A DNA stretch of 64,000 nt from Pseudomonas sp. UBA1879 (GCF_002338065.1 NZ_DDHJ01000018.1:193873-257872); one strand, 5' to 3'; positions 43,688 to 52,864 are shown, numbered from the stretch's first letter. Numbers and translations: made by a program. Notes: a model not told the origin generated them from the letters alone.

Positions 43688-43930
43688 TCAATCTTCCTTG
43701 GGCACGGTCCAGAAAATCTGCACGCCACCGTCATCGCGCCAGGCAAGGGTCACGTTATCGTTTTCGGCAATCTCCTCTAGCAATTGATTCCAGTCCTCTT
43801 CGAGTTCGTCAGCCATTCGAAAGATCAACGCAGCGCGGGACTTTTGCGCAGTAGGCGAGTTGATGATTTTCTGTACGCGTATGGCCAGGCGTTCGTAAGG
43901 GGCGGGTGCTGAAGCGACGGTGGTAGACAC
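43688..43930 (-). CDS. DUF1654 protein behind a LexA box
   Basis: This 80-residue protein has YERLAIRVQKIINSPTAQKS, AALIFRMADELEEDWNQLLE and LAWRDDGGVQIFWTV, the DUF1654 pattern known in Pseudomonas and its phages. Function is unknown. An SOS-type box lies 19 nt before the ATG, so expression is probably damage-inducible. Confidence 0.85.
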   Translation of the reverse strand: MSTTVASAPAPYERLAIRVQKIINSPTAQKSRAALIFRMADELEEDWNQLLEEIAENDNVTLAWRDDGGVQIFWTVPKED

Positions 43931-43949
43931 GGACTTGATCCCTTGTTAG

Positions 43950-43965
43950 CTGTATGTGCATACAG
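43950..43965 (-). promoter_or_regulatory. LexA-like SOS box CTGTATGTGCATACAG
   Basis: This is a near-perfect palindrome with CTG-N10-CAG ends and central TATGTGCATA. It is 19 nt upstream of the DUF1654 ATG on the minus strand and is the strongest of the three boxes in the window. Confidence 0.82.
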
Positions 43966-44133
43966 TATTTCACTGTGGGACGTTTCGCAACTCGCGGTAA
44001 GAAGAATCTCTGCTATGACCGCGCGGATTGATTTGTCCTATCAGTTTCCGTCTTGCGAACCAAAAGCTATCGCGTCGATCAGATTCTCTATCGGCGAATC
44101 AGTTCGCGATGACAGGAAGAAAGAGGAATCTCC

Positions 44134-44358
44134 ATGAAGATCAGAAGCTTCGGCCTGCCCATGGCAATCGTGTGTTGTGCGATATTGGCCGGGTGTTCGA
44201 CGGCCACCGTGGTCACGCTGCAAAACGGTACGCAATACATCACCCAAGACGCACCCAAGACCAAGACCGCAGACGGGTTCTATGAATTCAAAGACATCTC
44301 GGGCAAGACGGTAAAGGTGCGCGCGGACGAAGTGGCGACGGTGAAAAAGGAGGACTGA
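44134..44358 (+). CDS. YgdI/YgdR-family lipoprotein
   Basis: The 74-residue lipoprotein has lipobox LAGC and the family core VVTLQNGTQYITQDAPKTK plus a C-terminal YEFKDISGKTVKVRADEV. These small SH3-like lipoproteins are membrane anchored with unclear function. GAGGAATCTCC precedes the ATG. Confidence 0.9.
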   Translation: MKIRSFGLPMAIVCCAILAGCSTATVVTLQNGTQYITQDAPKTKTADGFYEFKDISGKTVKVRADEVATVKKED

Positions 44359-44434
44359 TCTAGGTCGAATAAGCCTGTACGGCACGCGTTGAGGTTGTAG
44401 ACGATCAGTCTAAAACCGCTCAGAGGGTCGCGGC

Positions 44435-44707
44435 TCAGCCGTGATCCCGGAGGCGTACAGACTGTGCGGAGAACACATTCGAGCGTTTGCCGAATTGTTC
44501 CCGCACCTTGGCAATCTCCTCCCGAAGCTTGTCGCGGACGTGCATTTGGTTCTCTTCAGATAGCGATTCATACCACTGCAGATGTGCTGCGCGACTTTTG
44601 CCCACGGCACTCGCACCAGGTAATGCTGAAATCATCGACTGAATGAATTCCGAAGCAGGGTCGTTTCCGTCCTCCGCAGGGATGTTCTGTGTGGCCGGGT
44701 CTGTCAT
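44435..44707 (-). CDS. Hypothetical protein, 90 residues
   Basis: This soluble, helical, charged protein contains SRAAHLQWYESLSEENQMHV and RDKLREEIAKVREQFGKR. No family is recognised. GGAGCGCAA precedes the ATG at 44707, which gives reasonable support. No LexA box is near its start. Confidence 0.68.
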   Translation of the reverse strand: MTDPATQNIPAEDGNDPASEFIQSMISALPGASAVGKSRAAHLQWYESLSEENQMHVRDKLREEIAKVREQFGKRSNVFSAQSVRLRDHG

Positions 44708-44971
44708 TTGCGCTCCATCAATTGTTCGGTATTACTGCCCTCGGGGGGGCACGGCCTCCGATGTCAGATCGCCGCTATCTTAGCGCAGGGTCGCGCGTCG
44801 AAGCTGACTAAAATCATCATTTAGTACGGCGTAGAGCACGTTCGTGCTGTCCGACATACGCCGAGCATGCGGGTATAGCGCACCCCTTGGACGTAGGATG
44901 CTTCCGAAAAGATGAAAGGTGAGTGTGTAGCTGTTGACAAATTCCGCAGGTATTCCCATAGTTTCATCCAC

Positions 44972-44983
44972 GCAAACGTTTGC
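44972..44983. promoter_or_regulatory. rbsO: LacI-type operator GCAAACGTTTGC, probable RbsR site
   Basis: This is a perfect 12-bp palindrome within ACGCAAACGTTTGCTA, the classical centre-CpG operator of RbsR/PurR-class LacI regulators. It lies 68 nt before rbsB, whose operon encodes such a regulator (rbsR). Confidence 0.85.
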
Positions 44984-45051
44984 TAAGGGTTAATTCTGGC
45001 CTGAGTCTGCAAGCGGTGCCGATAAAATAATCATAATGTCGGAGTGATTCC

Positions 45052-46011
45052 ATGAAGCTGCCATTCGCTGCACGTCTTCTCGCTGTTGCCATGCTCACCG
45101 CCAGTGCGGTAATCCTACCTCTCTCATCCGCCTACGCCGACGACGCCAAAAAGCCCACGGTCGCGCTGGTGATGAAATCCCTCGCCAACGAATTCTTTCT
45201 GACCATGGAGGACGGGGCGAAGCAATACCAGAAACAGCATTCCAGTGACTTCGACCTGATCTCCAACGGCATCAAAAACGAGTCCGATACCGCCGCGCAG
45301 ATCGATATCGTCAACCAGATGATCGTCAAGAAAGTTGACGCGCTCGTCATCGCCCCTGCTGACTCCAAGGCGTTGGCCTCGGTGATCGACAAGGCGATGA
45401 AAGCAGGCATCAAGGTCGTCAACATCGACAACCAGCTTGATGCCGACGTTTTGAAAAGCAAAGGCATCGAAGTGCCATTCGTGGGCCCGAACAACCGCAA
45501 AGGTGCCAAGCTGGTGGGGGACTACCTCGCCAAACAGCTGACCGCGGGTGACCAGGTCGGCATCATTGAGGGCGTGCCGACCACCACCAACGCGCAGCAA
45601 CGCACCGCCGGTTTCAAGGATGCAATGGACGCCGCGCAGATGAAAATCGTCTCGACACAGTCCGGTAACTGGGAAATCGACAAAGGCAACGCCGTCGCCT
45701 CGGCCATGCTCAACGAATACCCGAACCTGAAAGCACTGCTGGCCGGTAATGACAGCATGGCGCTGGGAGCCGTGTCGGCCGTTCGCGCGGCGGGCAAGGC
45801 GGGCAAAGTCCAGGTCGTGGGTTACGACAACATCAATGCCATCAAACCGATGCTCAAGGACGGTCGTGTGCTCGCAACCGCTGACCAGTTCGCGGCCCGT
45901 CAGGCAGTGTTCGGCATCGATACCGCGCTGAAGATGATCAAGGGCGACAAACTCGACATTAAAGACGGTGTGATCGAGACCCCGGTCGAGCTGGTTACCA
46001 AGCCGCAATAA
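45052..46011 (+). CDS. rbsB: Ribose ABC transporter, periplasmic binding protein
   Basis: The 319-residue sugar-binding protein has a signal peptide (about 1-29, ending SSAYA) and a Peripla_BP_4 fold: VALVMKSLANEFFLTMEDGA, AQIDIVNQMIVKKVDALVI, GNDSMALGAVSAVRAAGKAG and VVGYDNI. It delivers ribose to RbsAC. It is the first gene of the operon, 68 nt after the operator, with CGGAG before the ATG. Confidence 0.95.
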   Translation: MKLPFAARLLAVAMLTASAVILPLSSAYADDAKKPTVALVMKSLANEFFLTMEDGAKQYQKQHSSDFDLISNGIKNESDTAAQIDIVNQMIVKKVDALVIAPADSKALASVIDKAMKAGIKVVNIDNQLDADVLKSKGIEVPFVGPNNRKGAKLVGDYLAKQLTAGDQVGIIEGVPTTTNAQQRTAGFKDAMDAAQMKIVSTQSGNWEIDKGNAVASAMLNEYPNLKALLAGNDSMALGAVSAVRAAGKAGKVQVVGYDNINAIKPMLKDGRVLATADQFAARQAVFGIDTALKMIKGDKLDIKDGVIETPVELVTKPQ

Positions 46012-46077
46012 GCCCCGTTCCTCAATCGTCCGTACATACCGCCTGCTTCCTACGGGAGCAGGCGCGTGGAGAGCGTT

Positions 46078-47628
46078 ATGTCAGCGTCTGCTCAGGCCGC
46101 TGTTCTGTCCGTCAGTAACATCGGCAAAACCTACGCCCAACCTGTCCTCGGTGACATTGACCTGACGCTCATGCGCGGCGAAGTGCTGGCGCTGACCGGT
46201 GAAAATGGTGCGGGCAAAAGTACCCTGTCAAAAATCATCGGTGGACTGGTCACCCCAACCACCGGCGACATGCTGTTCCAAGGCCGGCCGTATGCGCCCG
46301 CCAGTCGTACTCAGGCTGAAAAGCTGGGCGTACGCATGGTCATGCAAGAACTGAATCTGCTGCCGACCCTGTCAGTCGCCGAAAACCTGTTTCTCGATAA
46401 CCTGCCCAGCCGCGCCGGTTTCATCCACCGCAAAAAGCTGCGTGAGGCTGCCATCCAGGCCATGGCTCAAGTGGGGCTCGAAGCCATTGACCCCGATACG
46501 CTGGTGGGCGAGCTGGGCATCGGTCACCAGCAGATGGTCGAAATCGCGCGCAACTTGATCGGCGATTGTCATGTGCTGATCCTCGACGAACCGACCGCCA
46601 TGCTGACGGCCCGCGAAGTGGAAATGCTGTTCGAACAGATCACGCGGCTGCAGGATCGCGGCGTTTCCATCATTTACATCTCTCACCGCCTGGAAGAGCT
46701 GGCGCGTGTTGCTCAACGCATTGCAGTGTTGCGCGACGGCAAGCTGGTGTGTGTTGACGCCATGGCCAATTACAACAGTGAGCAGTTGGTCACGCTGATG
46801 GTGGGCCGTGAATTGGGCGAGCACATCGACCTTGGCGAGCGCAAGATTGGCAGCGTGGCTTTGTCGGTGAAAGGCTTGACTCGCGCCGACAAAGTACGGG
46901 ACGTGTCCTTTGACGTGCGGGCGGGGGAAATCTTCGGCATCTCCGGATTGATCGGCGCCGGGCGAACCGAACTGCTGCGCCTGATCTACGGCGCCGACAC
47001 GGCTGACAGCGGCAGTATCCAGGTGGGTAGCCCGCTGCAAACGGTGCGGGTCAGCTCGCCAGTGGATGCCGTCAGCCATGGCATTGCGCTGATCACCGAG
47101 GACCGTAAAGGCGAAGGCCTGCTGCTGTCGCAGTCCATCAGCGCCAACATCGCGCTGGGGAACATGGAGGCGATTTCCGCCGCAGGCGTGGTCAACGGCA
47201 ACGCGGAAATGGCGCTCGCCAGGCGTCAGGTTGAGGCTATGCGCATTCGCAGCTCGAGCCCCACGCAGTTGGTGTCGGAGTTGTCGGGCGGCAATCAGCA
47301 GAAGGTCGTCATCGGTCGCTGGCTGGAACGTGACTGTCAGGTGATGCTGTTCGATGAGCCCACGCGCGGTATTGACGTCGGCGCCAAGTTCGACATCTAC
47401 GCGCTGCTTGGCGAATTGACCCGTCAGGGCAGAGCGCTGGTGGTGGTGTCCAGCGACCTGCGCGAGCTGATGCTGATCTGTGACCGTATCGGCGTGCTGT
47501 CTGCCGGTCGGTTGATCGATACCTTCGACAGGAACAGCTGGACCCAGGACGAACTGCTCGCCGCAGCCTTTGCTGGCTATCAAAAACGTGATGCGCTGCT
47601 GTCCGAAGCCGCGCCCAGGAACGACTGA
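46078..47628 (+). CDS. rbsA: Ribose ABC transporter, fused ATPase
   Basis: The protein has 516 residues and two nucleotide-binding domains. The first has Walker A GENGAGKST, signature and LILDEPTAML; the second has the usual degenerate P-loop GLIGAGRTE, then LSGGNQQKVVIGRW and MLFDEPTRGIDVG. The ATG at 46078 was chosen because GGAGAG lies 5 nt upstream; a GTG at 46066 is in frame. Its TGA overlaps the ATG of rbsC. Confidence 0.95.
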   Translation: MSASAQAAVLSVSNIGKTYAQPVLGDIDLTLMRGEVLALTGENGAGKSTLSKIIGGLVTPTTGDMLFQGRPYAPASRTQAEKLGVRMVMQELNLLPTLSVAENLFLDNLPSRAGFIHRKKLREAAIQAMAQVGLEAIDPDTLVGELGIGHQQMVEIARNLIGDCHVLILDEPTAMLTAREVEMLFEQITRLQDRGVSIIYISHRLEELARVAQRIAVLRDGKLVCVDAMANYNSEQLVTLMVGRELGEHIDLGERKIGSVALSVKGLTRADKVRDVSFDVRAGEIFGISGLIGAGRTELLRLIYGADTADSGSIQVGSPLQTVRVSSPVDAVSHGIALITEDRKGEGLLLSQSISANIALGNMEAISAAGVVNGNAEMALARRQVEAMRIRSSSPTQLVSELSGGNQQKVVIGRWLERDCQVMLFDEPTRGIDVGAKFDIYALLGELTRQGRALVVVSSDLRELMLICDRIGVLSAGRLIDTFDRNSWTQDELLAAAFAGYQKRDALLSEAAPRND

Positions 47629-48623
47629 TGAAAACCTCGACTACCTCTGCCGCGCTGCCTTCGCCGGGCAAGCGCACTGGCAACTATTTCGGCCTCGGGA
47701 CCTACCTCGGTCTGGCGGGCGCCTTGCTGGCGATGATCGTGCTGTTCTCATTGCTCAGCGATCACTTCCTGTCCTACGAAACCTTCAGCACGCTGGCGAA
47801 CCAGATTCCGGACCTGATGGTGCTGGCCGTTGGCATGACGTTCATTCTGATCATTGGCGGCATCGACTTGTCCGTGGGCTCCGTGTTGGCACTGGCTGCA
47901 TCAGCGGTGAGTGTGGCCATGCTCGGCTGGGGCTGGAGCGTGTTGCCGTCGGCGTTGTTGGGCATGGCCTGCGCGACGGTGGCCGGTACTCTGACTGGCT
48001 CGATTACCGTGGCCTGGCGCATTCCATCGTTCATTGTTTCGCTGGGTGTGCTCGAGATGGCCCGGGGTGTGGCGTACCAGTTGACGGATTCCCGAACGGC
48101 ATACATCGGGGATTCCTATGCCTGGCTGTCGAATCCATTTGCGTTTGGCATTTCTCCATCCTTCGTCATCGCGTTGATCGTGATCTTTGCGGCCCAGGCC
48201 GTGCTGACCCGGACAGTATTCGGCCGCTACCTGATCGGCATTGGCACCAACGAAGAAGCCGTGCGTCTGGCAGGGATCAATCCAAAGCCCTACAAGATTC
48301 TGGTCTTCTCCCTCATGGGGTTGTTGGCGGGCGTCGCTGCTTTGTTCCAGATCTCCCGTCTTGAAGCGGCTGATCCGAATGCCGGGTCAGGCCTGGAGCT
48401 TCAGGTCATCGCCGCAGTGGTCATAGGCGGTACGAGCCTCATGGGCGGGCGGGGATCGGTAATCAGCACGTTTTTCGGTGTGCTGATCATCTCGGTACTC
48501 GCTGCAGGCCTGGCGCAAATAGGCGCCACCGAGCCCACCAAACGAATCATTACCGGCGCGGTGATTGTCGTGGCGGTGGTGCTCGACACCTATCGCAGCC
48601 ATCGCGCTCAGCGGCGCGGCTGA
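47628..48623 (+). CDS. rbsC: Ribose ABC transporter, permease
   Basis: The 331-residue inner-membrane permease of the BPD_transp_2 family has about ten hydrophobic segments, with GMTFILIIGGIDLSVGSVLALAAS-type and AVVIGGTSLMGGRGSVISTF signature regions. It forms the ribose channel with RbsA. It overlaps rbsA by 1 bp, and its stop is 1 bp before the rbsR ATG. Confidence 0.95.
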   Translation: MKTSTTSAALPSPGKRTGNYFGLGTYLGLAGALLAMIVLFSLLSDHFLSYETFSTLANQIPDLMVLAVGMTFILIIGGIDLSVGSVLALAASAVSVAMLGWGWSVLPSALLGMACATVAGTLTGSITVAWRIPSFIVSLGVLEMARGVAYQLTDSRTAYIGDSYAWLSNPFAFGISPSFVIALIVIFAAQAVLTRTVFGRYLIGIGTNEEAVRLAGINPKPYKILVFSLMGLLAGVAALFQISRLEAADPNAGSGLELQVIAAVVIGGTSLMGGRGSVISTFFGVLIISVLAAGLAQIGATEPTKRIITGAVIVVAVVLDTYRSHRAQRRG

Positions 48624-48624
48624 T

Positions 48625-49647
48625 ATGGCCACCATCAAAGATGTCGCTGCCATCGCAGGCATTTCCTACACGACCGTGTCCCATGTCGTAAACCGAACGC
48701 GACCAGTCAGTGACGAAGTGCGCAAGAAAGTCGAGGCTGCGATTGCGCAGCTGGACTACGTGCCCAGTGCCGTCGCGCGTTCGCTAAAAGCCAAGTCCAC
48801 GGCGACCATCGGGCTGCTGATTCCCAATGGCATCAACCCCTATTTTGCGGAGTTGGCGAGAGGGATCGAGGACTACTGTGAGCGCAATGGCTTTTGCGTC
48901 ATCCTTTGCAACTCCGATGACAACCTCGAAAAGCAACGCAATTACCTCCGTGTGTTGCTCGAAAAGCGCGTGGACGGCTTGATTGTGTCGTCTGTCGGTG
49001 GGGGCGACAGCCTCGTCGATAGTCTGTCTTCGGTACGGACGCCCATGGTGATCGTCGACCGTGATCTTGAGCACGTCAACGCTGATCTGGTGCGGATTGA
49101 TCATGAGCTGGGTGCTTACCTTGCCACTTCGCATCTGCTGCAACTGGGACACCGTCATATCGCGTGTATCTGCGGTCCGGTGCAAACCAGCGTAGCGAAG
49201 ATGCGTCTGGCCGGGTATCACCGTGCGATGCTGGAAGTCGGCGTCGCGGTGCCCGACGCCTGGGTAGTAGAAAGTGATTTCACCGCCCCCAGCGGTTATC
49301 AGGCGGCCAGTCAATTGCTGGACGGTGATCGACCCACAGCGATTTTCGCCGCCAACGATATGGTCGGCATTGGCGCATTGCGCGCGGCGGCCGAGCGTAA
49401 TGTGCGCGTTCCGGCGGATTTGTCGATCATGGGCTTCGACGACATTCAGATGAGCCAGTACGTTTACCCGGCGCTGACCACGGTCGGACAATCGATTCTG
49501 CAATTGGGCGAGCAGGCGGCCGAAGTGCTGCTGCGACGGATTTCAACGCGCAGCGACAGCCCAGTGCAGCGGATGATCGTCGCGCCCAGCCTCGTGCTAC
49601 GCGAATCCACCGCACCGCCCGCAACCGCATTCAACGAGTTTCGCTGA
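48625..49647 (+). CDS. rbsR: Ribose operon repressor, LacI family
   Basis: The 340-residue regulator has an HTH (TIKDVAAIAGISYTTVSHVV, NRTRPVSDEVRKKV), the hinge helix SAVARSLKAKST, and a periplasmic-binding-like core (IGLLIPNGINPYFAELARGI, AIFAANDMVGIGALRAA, IMGFDDIQ). It is predicted to bind the operator at 44972 and release on sensing ribose. Its position inside the operon gives autoregulation. The start ATG is 1 bp after rbsC. Confidence 0.93.
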   Translation: MATIKDVAAIAGISYTTVSHVVNRTRPVSDEVRKKVEAAIAQLDYVPSAVARSLKAKSTATIGLLIPNGINPYFAELARGIEDYCERNGFCVILCNSDDNLEKQRNYLRVLLEKRVDGLIVSSVGGGDSLVDSLSSVRTPMVIVDRDLEHVNADLVRIDHELGAYLATSHLLQLGHRHIACICGPVQTSVAKMRLAGYHRAMLEVGVAVPDAWVVESDFTAPSGYQAASQLLDGDRPTAIFAANDMVGIGALRAAAERNVRVPADLSIMGFDDIQMSQYVYPALTTVGQSILQLGEQAAEVLLRRISTRSDSPVQRMIVAPSLVLRESTAPPATAFNEFR

Positions 49648-49686
49648 GCCGCACCCGATGGGTCCGGATGGAAGAGTACAAACGTC

Positions 49687-50604
49687 ATGCAAGCAAAAAT
49701 AGTGATAGTGGGCAGTCTCAACATGGACCTGGTCACCCGCGCGCCACGCCTGCCGAAAGCGGGCGAAACCCTGACTGGGCGCTCTTTTGTCACGGTGCCA
49801 GGTGGCAAAGGTGCGAATCAGGCCGTGGCGGCGGCGCGCCTCGGTGCCAGCGTCGCCATGATCGGTTGCGTGGGTGACGACGCGTATGGCGAGCAGCTGC
49901 GTGGAGCGCTGCTGGCTGAAGGTATTGACTGTCAGGCTGTGAGTCGCATCGAGCGCGAGTCCAGCGGCGTCGCGCTGATTGTGGTCGATGACAGCAGTCA
50001 GAATGCGATCGTCATCGTCGCCGGTGGCAATGGTCATGTGACGTCAGCAGTGGTCGACGGCTTCGACGCCTTGTTGCGCCAGGCCGACGTCATCATCTGT
50101 CAGCTGGAAATTCCGATGGCGACAGTGGGGCACGTGCTCAGGCGCGGTCGAGAGCTGGGCAAGACGGTCATCCTCAACCCGGCGCCTGCAAGTGGACCCC
50201 TGCCTGCCGAATGGTACGGCTGGATCGACTACCTCATCCCGAATGAAAGCGAAGCGAGCGCGCTGACCGGGTTGCCGGTGGAGAGCGTCGCCACCGCCGA
50301 TGCCGCTGCCTCGGCACTGATGAAAGCGGGTGTTGGCAAGGTCATCGTCACCTTGGGCGAGCAGGGCGCGCTGTTTGCCACCCAAGCCCGCTCCCAGCAC
50401 TTCCCGGCGCCGAAGGTGAGTCCCGTCGACACTACGGCGGCTGGCGACACGTTCGTTGGGGGGTTCGCAGCTGCGCTAGCAGGCGGAAAATCCGAATCCG
50501 ATGCAATCCTTTTCGGACAGACCGCTGCGGCGTTGTCCGTCACGCGCTCCGGCGCTCAACCGTCCATCCCCACGGTCCAAGACGTTCTGGGTTATCAGCC
50601 ATGA
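49687..50604 (+). CDS. rbsK: Ribokinase
   Basis: The 305-residue PfkB-family kinase phosphorylates ribose to ribose 5-phosphate. It has NMDLVTRAPRLPKAGET, PGGKGANQAVAAARLG (39-54) and DTTAAGDTFVGGFAAAL with the catalytic Asp. The coupled rbsD start overlaps its stop by 4 bp. Confidence 0.96.
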   Translation: MQAKIVIVGSLNMDLVTRAPRLPKAGETLTGRSFVTVPGGKGANQAVAAARLGASVAMIGCVGDDAYGEQLRGALLAEGIDCQAVSRIERESSGVALIVVDDSSQNAIVIVAGGNGHVTSAVVDGFDALLRQADVIICQLEIPMATVGHVLRRGRELGKTVILNPAPASGPLPAEWYGWIDYLIPNESEASALTGLPVESVATADAAASALMKAGVGKVIVTLGEQGALFATQARSQHFPAPKVSPVDTTAAGDTFVGGFAAALAGGKSESDAILFGQTAAALSVTRSGAQPSIPTVQDVLGYQP

Positions 50605-51005
50605 AAAAAACACCTCTGCTCAACATTGCCTTGTCCCGCGTGGTTGCATCCTTGGGGCATGGGGATGTGCTGATGATCGTCGATGCCGGCATGCCCGTCC
50701 CTGCCGGGGTCGAACTCATCGATCTGGCGGTGACCCACGGCGTTCCGGATTTTGTCAGCGTGTTGAACACCGTGCTGGCGGAAATGCAGGTCGAAAGCCA
50801 CATCATCGCCCACGAAATACGTGAAAAACAGCCGCCAGCTCTCCTGGTCCTGGATCAGCTCAATGCCGCTGGCAGCTTGGGCGAGCAGCGTCTTATGACC
50901 CACGAAGCATTGAAACAGTTAAGCCGTAGCGCGCGGGCCATCGTGCGCACCGGTGAATGTCAGCCTTACACCAACGTAGCGTTGATCGCGGGCGTGGTCT
51001 TCTGA
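50601..51005 (+). CDS. rbsD: D-ribose pyranase
   Basis: The 134-residue enzyme interconverts the pyranose and furanose forms of ribose so that RbsK can use it. It has LSRVVASLGHGDVLMIVDAG with catalytic His20, VPDFVSVLNTVLAEMQVES and the C-terminal RTGECQPYTNVALIAGV. Confidence 0.95.
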   Translation: MKKTPLLNIALSRVVASLGHGDVLMIVDAGMPVPAGVELIDLAVTHGVPDFVSVLNTVLAEMQVESHIIAHEIREKQPPALLVLDQLNAAGSLGEQRLMTHEALKQLSRSARAIVRTGECQPYTNVALIAGVVF

Positions 51006-51046
51006 TCGCCCGGATTGCGTCGCATCCATGAAACAGGGAGTTTCCT

Positions 51047-52072
51047 ATGCACTTTTGCCGTCACTTTCTCCTCCGATTGATCAGGAGTACCGCACTGTTG
51101 GCCATTTTCTCAGCTGCGGCACAGGCCGCTGAAAAGCGCGACCTCATCATCGACACCGATCCCGGGGCAGACGACGTGGTGGCATTGCTGCTAGCGCTCG
51201 CCTCGCCGGATGAGCTGCACATCCGTGCGATCACGACCGTCGCGGGCAACGTACGAATCGACAAGACCTCGCGCAACGCGCGTCTGGCCCGCGAGTGGGC
51301 AGGGCGCGAAGAGGTGCCGGTGTATGCCGGGGCAGGCCGGCCGCTGGTGCGACCGCCGATCTATGCCGAAAACATCCATGGCAAGGAAGGGCTGCAGGGG
51401 GTTGAAGTCCACGAGCCGAAGAAAGGCCTGGCCGACGGCAATGCGGTGCAGTATTTGATCGAGACCCTGAGCAAGGCTGCACCCCACAGCATCACCATTG
51501 CCATGTTGGGGCCACAGACCAACCTGGCATTGGCGTTGATTCAGGCGCCCGACATCACCCAAGGCATCAAGGAAGTGGTGGTCATGGGGGGCGCGCACTT
51601 CAACGGCGGCAATATCACCCCAGTGGCCGAATTCAATCTTTATGCCGACCCAGACGCTGCCAAAGTCGTGCTGGCCAGCGGCGTCAAGTTGACCTATCTG
51701 CCTCTGGACGTCACGCATAAGATCCTTACCAGCGACGAGCGAATCCAACGCCTAGAGGGGCTTCACAATCTGGCGGGCAAACTGGTCAGCAACATCCTCA
51801 ATGAATACGTCAAAGCTGACATGGTGCACTACGGTTTGCCAGGCGGCCCGGTACACGACGCCAGCGTGATTGCATGGTTGTTGAAGCCAGAGCTGTTCAG
51901 CGGCAGGCAGATCAATGTGTCGATTGACAGCCGGGAGGGGCCTGGCTTCGGCCAGACCGTCGCCGACTGGTACGACACGCTGCAACAACCTAAAAACGTC
52001 TTTTGGGTTGAAAACGGTGATGCACAAGGCTTTTTCGACCTCCTGACGCAGCGTCTCGCGCGGCTTCAATAA
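51047..52072 (+). CDS. Exported nucleoside hydrolase (IunH family)
   Basis: The 341-residue hydrolase cleaves nucleosides to base and ribose. The calcium-binding motif DTDPGADDVVALLLALAS lies near the N-terminus, with AITTVAGN, AMLGPQTNLALAL and GGPVHDASVIAWLL. Unlike typical cytoplasmic enzymes it has a signal peptide (about 27 residues, ending AAQAA), so it would act in the periplasm. It lies 41 nt after rbsD on the same strand, so it probably feeds ribose from external nucleosides to RbsB. Confidence 0.92.
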   Translation: MHFCRHFLLRLIRSTALLAIFSAAAQAAEKRDLIIDTDPGADDVVALLLALASPDELHIRAITTVAGNVRIDKTSRNARLAREWAGREEVPVYAGAGRPLVRPPIYAENIHGKEGLQGVEVHEPKKGLADGNAVQYLIETLSKAAPHSITIAMLGPQTNLALALIQAPDITQGIKEVVVMGGAHFNGGNITPVAEFNLYADPDAAKVVLASGVKLTYLPLDVTHKILTSDERIQRLEGLHNLAGKLVSNILNEYVKADMVHYGLPGGPVHDASVIAWLLKPELFSGRQINVSIDSREGPGFGQTVADWYDTLQQPKNVFWVENGDAQGFFDLLTQRLARLQ

Positions 52073-52480
52073 TCCGGCCTACGCGCTGCACCGCAGCCTG
52101 GTGGGGTAGCGCAAGAGTGTCCGTTTCCCAACGCCCTGGGCAGCTACCGGTGCCCAGTGTTCGCTGCTATCGAGTGCGATGGTCGCAATCATCAGCGCTG
52201 GTCACATCACCTCCTGGCTCAGCGCGCGGCGCCCTCGCAGTGACTCTCGCGAGAGGTCATGCGACCTGCAACGCCGGCCGGACGCTGGGTCGGCGCAATG
52301 AATGACCTACAAAAGCCTAACGTTTTGTCACGATTTGTTTGACCACAACGCCTCGGGCTCGGGCAGACTCCAGCGCATCCTGGCATCGGCTTATGGCGTC
52401 TCACACACCACGTTTGGGAAACCAAGCAGTACGGACGCTGTCGCAGAGGGGTGATTTTTCGTTAAACGTAAGGAGCTGTT
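52073..52480. other. Gap after the ribose operon, no gene seen
   Basis: No convincing coding frame is present; small frames on both strands lack ribosome-binding sites or family features. No strong terminator hairpin with a T-run is evident after the nucleoside hydrolase. Confidence 0.5.
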
Positions 52481-52804
52481 ATGCGCTGGAAATATGCATC
52501 GTCGGGACTGATTCTGGCAGCCGCGCTGCTGGCGGGATGCAGCAGTACCTCCGAGCCGTCTTCACCTGTACAGGGTGCGACGACCGCTGACACGAGCCAA
52601 TCCCGTTGTGATGCTGCTGGGGCTCAATTCGCGCTAGGCAAGCCCGCTTCACCTGCCTTGCTGGACCAAGCACGGGTCAAGGCCGGCGCGCAGACGGCCA
52701 GGGTCCTCGGCCCCAACGACATGGTGACACTCGAGTACCGATCGGATCGCCTGAACCTCACTACTGATCAAGCCGCCATCGTCACCCGCGTGAACTGCGG
52801 CTGA
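52481..52804 (+). CDS. Peptidase inhibitor I78-family lipoprotein
   Basis: The 107-residue lipoprotein has lipobox LLAGCSS at about residues 16-22, a Ser/Thr-rich linker, and an I78 core (CDAAGAQFALGKPAS, LLDQARVKAGAQTARVL, MVTLEYRSDRLNL, with a final Cys). I78 proteins inhibit elastase- or subtilisin-type serine peptidases. AAGGAGC precedes the ATG. Confidence 0.88.
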   Translation: MRWKYASSGLILAAALLAGCSSTSEPSSPVQGATTADTSQSRCDAAGAQFALGKPASPALLDQARVKAGAQTARVLGPNDMVTLEYRSDRLNLTTDQAAIVTRVNCG

Positions 52805-52823
52805 TCGCGTTATTCGCAGGCAT

Positions 52824-52851
52824 AAAAAAACCCGTCAGCGACGGGTTTTTT
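52824..52851. terminator. Bidirectional terminator
   Basis: The stem AAAAAACCCGTC / GACGGGTTTTTT with loop AGC has an A-run on one side and a T-run on the other, between the convergent I78 and cold-shock genes. Confidence 0.93.
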
Positions 52852-52864
52852 CAGCGCGCTCGGA

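Noticed and set aside
44780..44971. 63-residue minus-strand frame upstream of rbsB
   Set aside because: No clear ribosome-binding site, start next to the RbsR operator, and no recognisable features; better explained as the regulatory region.
46372..47583. 403-residue antisense frame over rbsA
   Set aside because: It is a shadow of the ATPase gene with His/Gln-rich random composition.
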